Source of the DNA: CBDFMR01 sp965249765
GTDB lineage: Bacteria > Bacteroidota > Bacteroidia > Chitinophagales > Saprospiraceae
Direction: 5' to 3'
DNA: 64,000 nucleotides
NCBI GenBank assembly: GCA_965249765.1
Contig: CBDFMR010000005.1
Coordinates: 2,790,001 to 2,854,000, forward strand
Shown: piece by piece, positions 1-8,470 of the stretch
Layout: each line of letters begins with the position of its first letter
Position numbering within the stretch: the stretch's first letter is position 1
Made by a program: the position numbers and the translations under genes
The notes under the pieces: generated by a model
The model's input: the letters and a program-made list of their open reading frames with translations, nothing else
The model's database searches: none
What the model was told of the DNA's origin: nothing

Positions 1-81
1 CCACTGAGCATTTACACTGCCTATGGACAGCAATAGTGCAATCGAAATGACAAGTCCTGATATGGCATTTCTATGTATCAT
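1..81 (-). CDS. Secreted protein, N-terminal fragment cut by window edge
   Basis: Reading the minus strand from 81 gives 27 codons without a stop. They begin with Met and form a clear signal peptide: a short charged start, a hydrophobic core (GLVISIALLLSIG) and an Ala-Gln cleavage context (NAQ) typical of Bacteroidota. The rest lies outside the window, so no function can be given. It is divergent from the gene starting at 139, and the 57 bases between them must hold both promoters. Confidence 0.6.
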   Translation of the reverse strand, partial: MIHRNAISGLVISIALLLSIGSVNAQW

Positions 82-138
82 ACATACAAAAGTATTATAT
101 TATTTATATTAGACCAATCTATTATATGTAACCTCTAG

Positions 139-2028
139 ATGGGAAGTAAAAAAGGAAAGAAGAAAGGAAAAATTAAAGTACCCAAGGTAAGTGTACCTCA
201 ACCGGTTCCTGTGACCAAGGAAAGGCAATGGCTTTCATTCCTGCCAATGATCATTTTGTTTGCTGCAGCAGTCCTTATCTACTGGAGAAGTACCGACTAT
301 GGCTATGTACTTGACGACACACTTGTCATCATAGACAATAAATATGTCCAAGAAGGCTTTGAGGGAATCAGAGACATTTTTACGACAGAAAGCTTTCAAG
401 GATATTTTGGCGAACAAAAATTCTTGCTGCAAGGTGCACGTTACAGACCATTATCCATAGTCACATTTGCCATTGAAAATGGCCTATGGGGTGAAAACAC
501 ATTTCTGTCACATTTGATCAATGTGTTGCTATACGCCTTTTGTTGCCTATTATTATTTGTAGTATTAAAGCTCCTGCTACCTCTCGACACTTCTGACAGA
601 TGGTACATCGGCATTCCTTTTATCGCAGCATTATTATATACTCTTCATCCTTTACATGTCGAGACTGTCGCCAATATCAAGGGACGCGACGAGCTTATGG
701 CTTTTATTCTCTCCTTTGCTTCACTATGGGCAGCATTAAAATATTGCGATACTAAAAAGATCTTATACCTAGCACTCATGTCTGTCAGCATTTTCCTAGG
801 ACTACTCGCCAAAGAAAATACGATTACTTTCCTTGCTGTCATACCTGTGAGCCTCTTTCTATTCAGAAAGACATCCCAAAAACAATTGTTAATTGTAACT
901 GGCATACTCTTATTGGTCATTTTCCTATACCTCATCATGAGAGTCAATATCATCGGTTACTTAATGAGCTCAGGCAAGGAGATCAAGGACATCATGAATA
1001 ATCCATTTATCGATATGTCATCATCTGAGCGCTATGCGACAGTGAGTTACATTCTCGGTGAATATTTGTGTTTAAATTTCTTTCCACATCCGTTGACTCA
1101 TGATTACTATCCATATCACGTACCCAAGATGCAGTGGTCACAGCTGGGAGCTATCTGGCCAGTCATCGTTCATATTGCTCTGGGAATTATAGCCATATGG
1201 GGAATTCTAAAGAAGAAAAAGATCATTCCTTACTGCATCATCTTTTACTTTGCGACGATCAGCATCGTATGTAATCTATTTATCAATGTAGGTACTTTCA
1301 TGAATGAGCGGTTCATGTTTATGTCATCCGTTGCAGTGTGTCTCTTCCTAGCCTACCTCATCAGCAATCTACATGGCAGAGGCAAGACTATGAGACTACT
1401 TAGTTATTTATTACTAGGCATTCTTGTCATTGGATTTAGTGTCAGATCATGGACCCGGGTGCCGGTATGGAAAGATGCTCTATCCCTCAATAGTGCAGCG
1501 GTCAAGGTGTCAAAGAACAGTGCTAGGTCAAATAGTTTTATGGCCACTGCCCTTTTCAATAGAGCCATAGAAATCAGTGATCGAGAAGAAAAAATAAAAA
1601 TGTTTAAGGACGCTGAGGTCTATGCGTTGCGAGCCGTTGATATTCTTCCATATTATAAAAATGCCAACATAATGAAAGTCGGCGTAGCATCAGAGCTTTG
1701 GAAAATCAACAGAGACCAGACCGCTCTTCTCAAAATATTTAAAGATGTATGTCGCTACCGTCCAGATGTAGAATTTATAACAGAATTTTTAAACTATATC
1801 AATGGTAGGACCAACAACGTAGATGAATTGCTCAATTTCTATTTTGACACAGGATATAACCTTCTTTTCAAAGAAAGAAAAAACAGTAACTGGGCCATTC
1901 ACTATCTTAAAATAGGGCATAATCTTGACAAGAGTCATAAAGGGATTAATGAAGCCCTAGCAAATATTTACACCTCATTAGGGGACAATAACTCGGCAAA
2001 TTTTCATCGCCAACAACTTAGCAGATAG
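139..2028 (+). CDS. TMTC-like multi-pass membrane glycosyltransferase with C-terminal TPR-like region
   Basis: The 629-residue protein starts with a Lys-rich cytoplasmic tail (residues 1-30). About ten hydrophobic segments follow up to residue 440, then a soluble alpha-helical C-terminus resembling tetratricopeptide repeats. The Asp-Asp pair at residues 59-60, just after the first membrane segment, and the sequence LHPLHVETVANIKGRDE fit the GT-C fold of TMTC/protein O-mannosyltransferase relatives, which use lipid-linked sugars. The acceptor is unknown. Its stop codon overlaps the GTG start of dprA by one base, so the two are probably translationally coupled. The family assignment is by pattern and the substrate is not inferable. 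Confidence 0.6.
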   Translation: MGSKKGKKKGKIKVPKVSVPQPVPVTKERQWLSFLPMIILFAAAVLIYWRSTDYGYVLDDTLVIIDNKYVQEGFEGIRDIFTTESFQGYFGEQKFLLQGARYRPLSIVTFAIENGLWGENTFLSHLINVLLYAFCCLLLFVVLKLLLPLDTSDRWYIGIPFIAALLYTLHPLHVETVANIKGRDELMAFILSFASLWAALKYCDTKKILYLALMSVSIFLGLLAKENTITFLAVIPVSLFLFRKTSQKQLLIVTGILLLVIFLYLIMRVNIIGYLMSSGKEIKDIMNNPFIDMSSSERYATVSYILGEYLCLNFFPHPLTHDYYPYHVPKMQWSQLGAIWPVIVHIALGIIAIWGILKKKKIIPYCIIFYFATISIVCNLFINVGTFMNERFMFMSSVAVCLFLAYLISNLHGRGKTMRLLSYLLLGILVIGFSVRSWTRVPVWKDALSLNSAAVKVSKNSARSNSFMATALFNRAIEISDREEKIKMFKDAEVYALRAVDILPYYKNANIMKVGVASELWKINRDQTALLKIFKDVCRYRPDVEFITEFLNYINGRTNNVDELLNFYFDTGYNLLFKERKNSNWAIHYLKIGHNLDKSHKGINEALANIYTSLGDNNSANFHRQQLSR

Positions 2029-3128
2029 TGTCCGCAGAACAGGAATTATTATATAAAATAGCCCTTACTAAAATTCCTAATATAGGACCCAAGCTCGCCA
2101 GAGTATTGGTAAGCTATTGTGGTGGCATAGAAGCCGTCTTCAACCAAAATCGGAGATCTCTGGAGAAGATACCAGGTATAGGAAGCTTCCATGCCAATGA
2201 TGTGTTAAGTAACACCGCCCTCAAGGATTCTGAAAACGAAGTAGAATTTGTAATCAAGAATAATGTCTCCGCCCTTTTTTATCTAGATCATGATTATCCC
2301 GCTAGGCTAAAACACTATGACGACAGTCCGGTAATATTGTACAAAAAGGGGAAGGGCGATATCAATGCCAATAGGATGGTTGCTATTGTAGGTACTCGAA
2401 ATGCCTCTGATGAAGGAAAGATTCTATGTGAGAAACTGGTGGAGGATCTCAATCCATATGACGTCACTATAATCAGTGGTCTTGCATATGGCATCGATAG
2501 TCATGCTCATAAATCTTGCATAAAAAATGAAATGAGCACTTTCGGTGTATTGGCCCATGGGCTTGATAGGGTTTATCCTGCTACCAATACAAATCTGAGC
2601 CGACAGATGATGGAAAAAGGTGGTATGCTCACAGAGTTTACAAGTGGCACCAATCCTGATCGAGAAAACTTTCCTATGAGAAATCGCATCGTTGCCGGAA
2701 TGAGTGATGTCGTCGTGGTTGTAGAATCAGCCAACAAAGGAGGATCTCTTATCACAGCTGAATTTGCAAATGGTTACAACAAAGATGTATTTGCTTTTCC
2801 AGGTAGGCCCAGCGACGAAAACTTCAAAGGGTGTAATAAATTGATCAAAATCAACAAGGCCGCATTGATCGAATCAGCACTAGACATTGCTTACGTCATG
2901 CAATGGGATCAAGAAAAACCTTCAGAAATTCAAACTAGCCTGTTTGTTGAACTGACGGAAGAAGAGCAGAAAATTGCAGAGCTTCTTAAGAGTGAAAAAA
3001 CACAGTCTATGGATGAGATGAGCTATAAACTAGGTAAAACACAAAGCGAATTAGCTACCTTATTACTAGGCTTAGAGTTTAGCAATGTAATTGTTTCATT
3101 GCCTGGTAAAAATTATAGACTCAGATAG
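2028..3128 (+). CDS. dprA: DNA processing protein DprA
   Basis: DprA (Smf) loads RecA on incoming single-stranded DNA during natural transformation. The 366-residue protein has helix-hairpin-helix segments near residues 15-28 and 48-56. A Rossmann-like DprA core follows (VAIVGTRNAS at 118-127, SGLAYGID at 150-157, FPMRNRI at 215-221, GSLITAEFA at 239-247). A winged-helix tail occupies about residues 300-366. Length and order match the family. The start is GTG, overlapping the TAG of the upstream gene by one base. A transformation protein next to an array that acquires foreign cassettes is suggestive, but dprA is nearly universal. Confidence 0.95.
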   Translation: MSAEQELLYKIALTKIPNIGPKLARVLVSYCGGIEAVFNQNRRSLEKIPGIGSFHANDVLSNTALKDSENEVEFVIKNNVSALFYLDHDYPARLKHYDDSPVILYKKGKGDINANRMVAIVGTRNASDEGKILCEKLVEDLNPYDVTIISGLAYGIDSHAHKSCIKNEMSTFGVLAHGLDRVYPATNTNLSRQMMEKGGMLTEFTSGTNPDRENFPMRNRIVAGMSDVVVVVESANKGGSLITAEFANGYNKDVFAFPGRPSDENFKGCNKLIKINKAALIESALDIAYVMQWDQEKPSEIQTSLFVELTEEEQKIAELLKSEKTQSMDEMSYKLGKTQSELATLLLGLEFSNVIVSLPGKNYRLR

Positions 3129-3307
3129 TAAATTCCTCTTTACCTCTCGATTGACACAATATGATTGAATTGTCTTGATAGCTAGGCTCAATAATTCCAA
3201 TATCCTTAAACTCTTTTGACATCTACTCACCAAGCAAGACAATAGATACATATTAGAGGAGTTCTGATCATTGATAATACTACTTTTGAGGCCATAATTG
3301 ACCGCCC

Positions 3308-4411
3308 ATGAAGACTCACATCTTGCTTTTTGTATTGTTTCTCTTTTGCTCATTTACTTGCAACCGTACAAGTAATCAATTGCTTACAGAAAGAACACCT
3401 CCCAAAAATGTCATACTGATGATCGGTGATGGCATGGGACTAGGCCAGATCACCGCAGGCATGTACAGCAATAACAACACGACACATCTCGAGCGATTTC
3501 CTGTAGTGGGCCTCCATAAGAGTCATGCTTTCAATGACCTTATTACGGACTCGGCAGCAGGTGCCACCGCCTTTTCTTGTGGACATAAAACTTATAACGG
3601 TGCCATCGCTGTAAATAAGGACACCTCATCCATAAATACAATCCTAGAGAAATGTGAAACGCAAGGATTGAAAACTGGGCTGGTAGCTACATCGACAATT
3701 GTTCATGCTACGCCAGCAAGTTTCTTTGCCCATAATAAGTCACGACGGAATTATGATGAAATAGCATCAGATATGATAGGATCAGGTGTAGATATATTCA
3801 TCGGAGGAGGTAAAAAGTATTTCCAAAACCGAAAATCTGACGATCGTGATCTATATGCTGAGTTAAAAGCTGACGGCTACCAGATGTCTGATTTCTTCGG
3901 GGAAGATATTGATGAGGTAAATATTATCGGTGAAAAATTCGGCTACCTTACGTCCAACGGTGACCCATTGCCCGCATCACAAGGGAGAGATTATTTGAAA
4001 CTTGCATCGCAAATGGCCATTAATTTTCTGTCAGAATCATCAAAAGATCATGGCTTCTTCCTTATGATAGAAGGGAGTCAAATAGACTGGGGAGGTCACT
4101 CCAATCAATCCGACTATATCATATCAGAGTTTAAGGATTTTGACAAAACAATAGGTATTGTCCTAGACTGGGCCAAGGAAGATGGAGAGACGCTGGTCAT
4201 TGTCACTGCTGATCATGAGACGGGCGGATATGCTATAGAGAAGGGATCCACGATGGATAGTCTGGTGACGGATTTTACCACGGACTATCACACTGGCGTC
4301 ATGATTCCAGTATTTGCTTATGGGCCGGGTAGCAAGATTTTTGCAGGAATCTATGAAAATACTGACATCAACAAAAAGATGATCAGTAACCTTCTTTTAG
4401 AGTCTCATTAG
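3308..4411 (+). CDS. phoA: Alkaline phosphatase, secreted or lipoprotein
   Basis: This is a phosphomonoesterase of the PhoA superfamily that acts outside the inner membrane. The N-terminus is a signal peptide ending in a Cys (residue 18), possibly a lipobox. Metal- and substrate-binding motifs are visible: MIGDGMG with Asp41, TDSAAGATAFS with the nucleophile Ser82, EGSQIDWGGH and VTADHETGG. At 367 residues it is somewhat shorter than Escherichia coli PhoA and lies in the range of Bacteroidota homologues. It converges on the GLPGLI remnant with one base between stop codons. Specificity cannot be read from the sequence. Confidence 0.9.
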   Translation: MKTHILLFVLFLFCSFTCNRTSNQLLTERTPPKNVILMIGDGMGLGQITAGMYSNNNTTHLERFPVVGLHKSHAFNDLITDSAAGATAFSCGHKTYNGAIAVNKDTSSINTILEKCETQGLKTGLVATSTIVHATPASFFAHNKSRRNYDEIASDMIGSGVDIFIGGGKKYFQNRKSDDRDLYAELKADGYQMSDFFGEDIDEVNIIGEKFGYLTSNGDPLPASQGRDYLKLASQMAINFLSESSKDHGFFLMIEGSQIDWGGHSNQSDYIISEFKDFDKTIGIVLDWAKEDGETLVIVTADHETGGYAIEKGSTMDSLVTDFTTDYHTGVMIPVFAYGPGSKIFAGIYENTDINKKMISNLLLESH

Positions 4412-4819
4412 ACTAATATCTCATTTGCCAATATGGATTTCGTTCTCCCCCTATACTCTGGCGAATATGCTTTTTTACTTTCTTATCAAAATCGGATCGA
4501 GTGATTTCCTTTCCCTTGATCTTTTTAGGCAGAGGTAATGAGTAGGTATCTGCTTCTAGATTCACTGATATAGCTTCAACAGTCACATCTCCTCCATTGA
4601 ACTCTAAGCCGAGTATCATTCCAGGTAACCCATCGAATCCCTCAGGACCAGATTGCACAGGTATACCATTGGTAAACCAAGCATGGATTACACGATTATG
4701 GACCGTATCTCTGGTCTCGGCTTTCATACATAAATAGCCTGCGATTTCTTTGATCTCGTTTAATATTTTCCATTTAGGCTTGGCCACCTCGTCTTTGATG
4801 ACATATGTTTTCCCTAATA

Positions 4820-5866
4820 ACCTGAGTTCGATTATTAACTGTTTGACATACAGTGAATAATATATTATAAATTATTGATATTTATTTGATTAAAATAGGG
4901 AATAGCTGTATCTTAATGATTGACAATCAATTAATTAACAAGCATATTCCCTATGATTCTTAAAGAACAAATTACTGATATTTTCTGTGTTGTCGATGAG
5001 TTTATGAAAGAATTTCAAACTCATTTGGATCAACGAAGCATTGGTAAGAAGCCCAAACGTAAACCTAAGCTTTCGACTTCTGAAGTAATGACTATCATGA
5101 TACTTTTTCAACTCAGCGGAGTCAGATGTTTTAAGTGGTTCTACAATCAATATTTAGTGCGTCATTTATCCCAAGAATTTCCCTCATTGGTTTCTTATAA
5201 TCGTTTTGTGGAATTGCAAAAAAAAGCATTGTTGCCCATGGCTATATTTGCTAAAACTTGTACGCTTGGACAATGTACTGGTATTTCATTTGTAGATTCT
5301 ACCCCTATCAGAGTTTGTAAAAACAAACGGATTTTTAATCACAAAGTATTCGATGGAATTGCCGCAAGAGGAAAATCTACCATGGGATATTTTTACGGGT
5401 TTAAGCTTCATATTATTGTCAATGAAATCGGACAAATCATTGATTTTCAGATTACTCAAGGTAATATTGATGATCGTTCGCCTTTGAAAAAAAATCTTCT
5501 AAAACGTATTTGGGGAAAGCTTTATGGAGATAAAGGTTATGTAAGTAAAAAACTAAGCGAAGTACTATTCTGTAATGGAATTCACCTCATTACTGGCGTG
5601 AGAAAAAATATGAAAAACTCTCTTATGCCACTTTATGATAAAATCATGTTGCGCAAGAGATCTATTATTGAAACAATCAATGACCAATTAAAAAATATTT
5701 GCATGATTGAACACTCTAGGCATAGGACCTTTCATAACTTCCTTAACAATATGCTCGCTGGTATTATTGCTTACTCTTTCCTCCCCAAAAAACCTTCTAT
5801 CAAAATGTACCAATTCGAACATTCGAATTCTGATCAATTAATGATTTTTTAATATCGAACTCAGGT
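4820..5866 (+). mobile_element. IS982-family insertion sequence, complete
   Basis: The element is bounded by inverted ends ACCTGAGTTCGAT (4820) and its complement ending at 5866. It is flanked by the direct repeat TAATA at 4815-4819 and 5867-5871. One transposase fills it. It interrupts the GLPGLI gene in antisense orientation to that gene. Its 3' part was later copied into the long duplication made by the neighbouring IS1634 element. Confidence 0.9.
4953..5852 (+). CDS. IS982-family transposase
   Basis: The 299-residue DDE transposase includes SFVDSTPIRVCKNKR with the first catalytic Asp. It also has the ARGKSTMGYFYGFKLH block, LYGDKGYVSKKL with the second Asp, and a C-terminal RSIIETINDQLKNICMIEHSR block with the catalytic Glu. 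Full length for the family and free of stops, so it may be active. The start is ATG shortly after the left end. Confidence 0.9.
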   Translation: MILKEQITDIFCVVDEFMKEFQTHLDQRSIGKKPKRKPKLSTSEVMTIMILFQLSGVRCFKWFYNQYLVRHLSQEFPSLVSYNRFVELQKKALLPMAIFAKTCTLGQCTGISFVDSTPIRVCKNKRIFNHKVFDGIAARGKSTMGYFYGFKLHIIVNEIGQIIDFQITQGNIDDRSPLKKNLLKRIWGKLYGDKGYVSKKLSEVLFCNGIHLITGVRKNMKNSLMPLYDKIMLRKRSIIETINDQLKNICMIEHSRHRTFHNFLNNMLAGIIAYSFLPKKPSIKMYQFEHSNSDQLMIF

Positions 5867-5964
5867 TAATAGATCTATCTGGTCATTAGACATACGATTA
5901 TTGTGATCACGCACTATTAAAAACTTATCTCGCTTCCAAGAATATCCGTGATCGTTGGGTTTTT
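5576..5964. repeat. Left copy of 389-bp target duplication of the IS1634 element
   Basis: This stretch covers the 3' third of the IS982 transposase gene, the IS982 right end and about 100 bp of the GLPGLI gene. It is repeated base for base at 7790-8178, on the other side of the IS1634 element. The exact edges are uncertain by one base because a C is shared with the IS end. Confidence 0.9.
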
Positions 5965-7789
5965 CTTGACTTTGACACGTTTTAGCCATAAGCATTTGAT
6001 TATCAAGCAGTTAAGTTTTTCGTTTTCGCAATACGTTGTCTATAACTATCTGATTGTCAGGCTGTTGTAATTGAGGGGTTTGATTTTTTTCAATTTGAAT
6101 TTATCTATCAGTACTTGTTGGTTTGAATCCATAGCACTGCGTAGGTAAAAGTCCTTTCCATCTTGGGTAATCTTGCTAGACTGCATCCTGTCGAGTGTTT
6201 TTAGAATGGTAAGCTCTGAGAGCGGTGTTTTGTTTTTCTCAAGTCTGATCTCGACATGTCTTAATAGTGCCAAGGCCATAAAGCACATAGCAATGTGGCC
6301 GCGGATTCTTTTGTCTGTCCAATGAAACATTGGTCTGACTTCCAAGATGCTTTTCATGGTTCTAAAGCCTTGTTCGATTAAAAATAAGTGACGGTATTGA
6401 TCTAATATTTGCACAACACTCAAGTTGTCTACATTGGTACTGATGGCTAAAAAGCCATCGTACATTTGGTCCTGCTTGATCTTTTTTTCGTTGAGCTGGT
6501 AGCTGTCCTTGCCCGTTTTGTTCAAGTAATGGTAAGAGGCTTTCTTTTTTAACTGGGAAGGGTTGTCCATGAAGTACTGTGCCTTTATTAGGCGTTTTTC
6601 TCTTTCATGACGGTCTTTGCGTGCCCTTTTTTCACTGTAGGTGCAGATCACTTTCCGTCCCTGGTACATTAGTGTAGTGTATTTTAGCTTTATTGGTTTT
6701 CCATCTTTTTGATACACCCATTCATTGTTATAGCGGCTCTTATCTACCAATGCTTCTTTGGCGGGCGTTTTCATCATTTTTAGCTTTTCACCAAATATGA
6801 ATGGAAAGTCCATTTGCCCACTGATCAGGTCAATGTTTTGTTCTGATAACATGGCTCGGTCAGCTACTACGATGACCTTGTCGATACTATATTGCTTTTT
6901 TACCTGTTCCAGTATTTTACTTATCGTCTTGACTTCGGCAGTGTTTCCCTCGAATATATGATAGGCCACCGGTTGCTTGTTACGATCCATGAGCATTCCT
7001 AATACCACTTGAGTCTTTCCTATTTTACCATCCTTGGAGTATCCCTTTTTTCTTAATGTGTTTTCTTGTTCTACATCACTATCAAAATAAAAAGTCGTTA
7101 CATCATAAAAAACAATATCTAATTTTTGATTGAATAAATTGCGACCGGTCATATATATACTTTGCTGTATGGCGTGGCTATATTGGTCCAGCTTATCCAA
7201 GGCACGGTACAACCAATGGAGTTTTATGTCTTGTACCGAGTAATATTCAGCCTGATTGTGATAATTAGCCAGTTTACTGTTGGGAACATTAAAGCGCTCG
7301 ACCAACATCAGCAACACCGCTTCGTATAAATCAAAGGTCAGGTGGTGCTTTCTTTTTATTCTGGCAAAGACCTGGTCCAGCTTAAATGTGTGCAGCACGC
7401 TGTCAACTAATTGCACATAACCAAAATTGAACCTGCCCACTTCCTCCACCTCAGTACCCATCAAGTCTAAGGGATTGCCACCCCCTAGAGCGTACAGCCT
7501 GGATCCCATTTTCTTAAGTGTCTCAGGGTTATAGTCCTCTGCCTTGCCCAAATTGGCTAGGGTTTTCATTCGCGCAACGCCGTTTTCATCGCGATAGGAA
7601 TGAATCAGACTCATATAGTGTCCGGACTTCTTTTTATCAATACGAATTGTAGCCATAATAACTACATTATATTAATAATTTCTTAGAAAAACAAACTGTC
7701 TTCGCAATACAATTTACACTATAAAAAAACTAAACCCTTACCCTGCAAGGGTTTCAGACGATTTCTCTCATACAAGTGTCAAAGTCAAG
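5965..7789 (-). mobile_element. IS1634-family insertion sequence, complete
   Basis: Inverted ends CTTGACTTTGACAC at 5965 and its complement ending at 7789 enclose one transposase gene. A hairpin AAACCCTT/AAGGGTTT (7732-7754) lies just inside the right end and may stop read-through from outside. Flanking direct repeats are about 389 bp long. Long, variable target duplications are a known property of IS1634 from Mycoplasma, so this is a target duplication and not an unrelated rearrangement. Confidence 0.9.
6046..7656 (-). CDS. IS1634-family (IS4-like) transposase
   Basis: The 536-residue DDE transposase carries the first catalytic Asp in IVFYDVTTFYFDS. YSKDGKIGKTQVVLGMLMD and HIFEGNT follow, then the second Asp in VVADRAMLS. 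The terminal Glu is in IEQGFRTMKSILEVRPMFHW. All blocks are in family order and the length is normal, so it is probably intact. Confidence 0.92.
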   Translation of the reverse strand: MATIRIDKKKSGHYMSLIHSYRDENGVARMKTLANLGKAEDYNPETLKKMGSRLYALGGGNPLDLMGTEVEEVGRFNFGYVQLVDSVLHTFKLDQVFARIKRKHHLTFDLYEAVLLMLVERFNVPNSKLANYHNQAEYYSVQDIKLHWLYRALDKLDQYSHAIQQSIYMTGRNLFNQKLDIVFYDVTTFYFDSDVEQENTLRKKGYSKDGKIGKTQVVLGMLMDRNKQPVAYHIFEGNTAEVKTISKILEQVKKQYSIDKVIVVADRAMLSEQNIDLISGQMDFPFIFGEKLKMMKTPAKEALVDKSRYNNEWVYQKDGKPIKLKYTTLMYQGRKVICTYSEKRARKDRHEREKRLIKAQYFMDNPSQLKKKASYHYLNKTGKDSYQLNEKKIKQDQMYDGFLAISTNVDNLSVVQILDQYRHLFLIEQGFRTMKSILEVRPMFHWTDKRIRGHIAMCFMALALLRHVEIRLEKNKTPLSELTILKTLDRMQSSKITQDGKDFYLRSAMDSNQQVLIDKFKLKKIKPLNYNSLTIR

Positions 7790-8178
7790 TGGAATTCACC
7801 TCATTACTGGCGTGAGAAAAAATATGAAAAACTCTCTTATGCCACTTTATGATAAAATCATGTTGCGCAAGAGATCTATTATTGAAACAATCAATGACCA
7901 ATTAAAAAATATTTGCATGATTGAACACTCTAGGCATAGGACCTTTCATAACTTCCTTAACAATATGCTCGCTGGTATTATTGCTTACTCTTTCCTCCCC
8001 AAAAAACCTTCTATCAAAATGTACCAATTCGAACATTCGAATTCTGATCAATTAATGATTTTTTAATATCGAACTCAGGTTAATAGATCTATCTGGTCAT
8101 TAGACATACGATTATTGTGATCACGCACTATTAAAAACTTATCTCGCTTCCAAGAATATCCGTGATCGTTGGGTTTTT
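7790..8178. repeat. Right copy of 389-bp target duplication, with IS982 3' fragment
   Basis: Identical to 5576-5964. Positions 7791-8080 are therefore a dead 3' piece of IS982, with the last 96 codons of its transposase lacking start and catalytic core. Positions 8081-8178 are authentic GLPGLI coding sequence. Confidence 0.9.
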
Positions 8179-8470
8179 CGACCAAGGTGTACATACTCTT
8201 ATCGTCATTGAAATGCAAGATATGCTCTTGTGGCCTACCCTGATTCTTTCCCCATGTCAGACGGTCTCTATCTATATCTTCCTGGGTAACAAAGGGAAGT
8301 TTTGACATAATTTCTATCCAATATGTTCTACGCTCGAAAACAATATTTCCACTGACACTCTGAGAAAATCCCGATAAGGATATAATTGTAAGTGCAATCG
8401 TGACTAAGGTGCTTTTTAAATTCATCGTTATATCAAATTATAAATCCGTCTAAATGGTTCATTAAAAAAT

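Larger units (their letters stand above)
4413..8425 (-). pseudogene. GLPGLI-family secreted protein gene split by two insertion sequences
   Basis: The N-terminal part lies at 8081-8425 (signal peptide MNLKSTLVTIALTIISLSGFS) and the C-terminal part at 4413-4819, which contains the family signature FDGLPGMILGLEF. Deleting the IS982 element, the IS1634 element, the 389-bp duplication and one TAATA target copy restores one uninterrupted frame (NDQIDLL then GKTYVIKDEVAKPKWK). The break is therefore entirely due to insertions. GLPGLI proteins are Bacteroidota exported proteins of unknown function that often sit next to an outer-membrane receptor, as here (8471-11296 is directly upstream on the same strand). 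The gene is almost certainly inactive. Confidence 0.9.
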
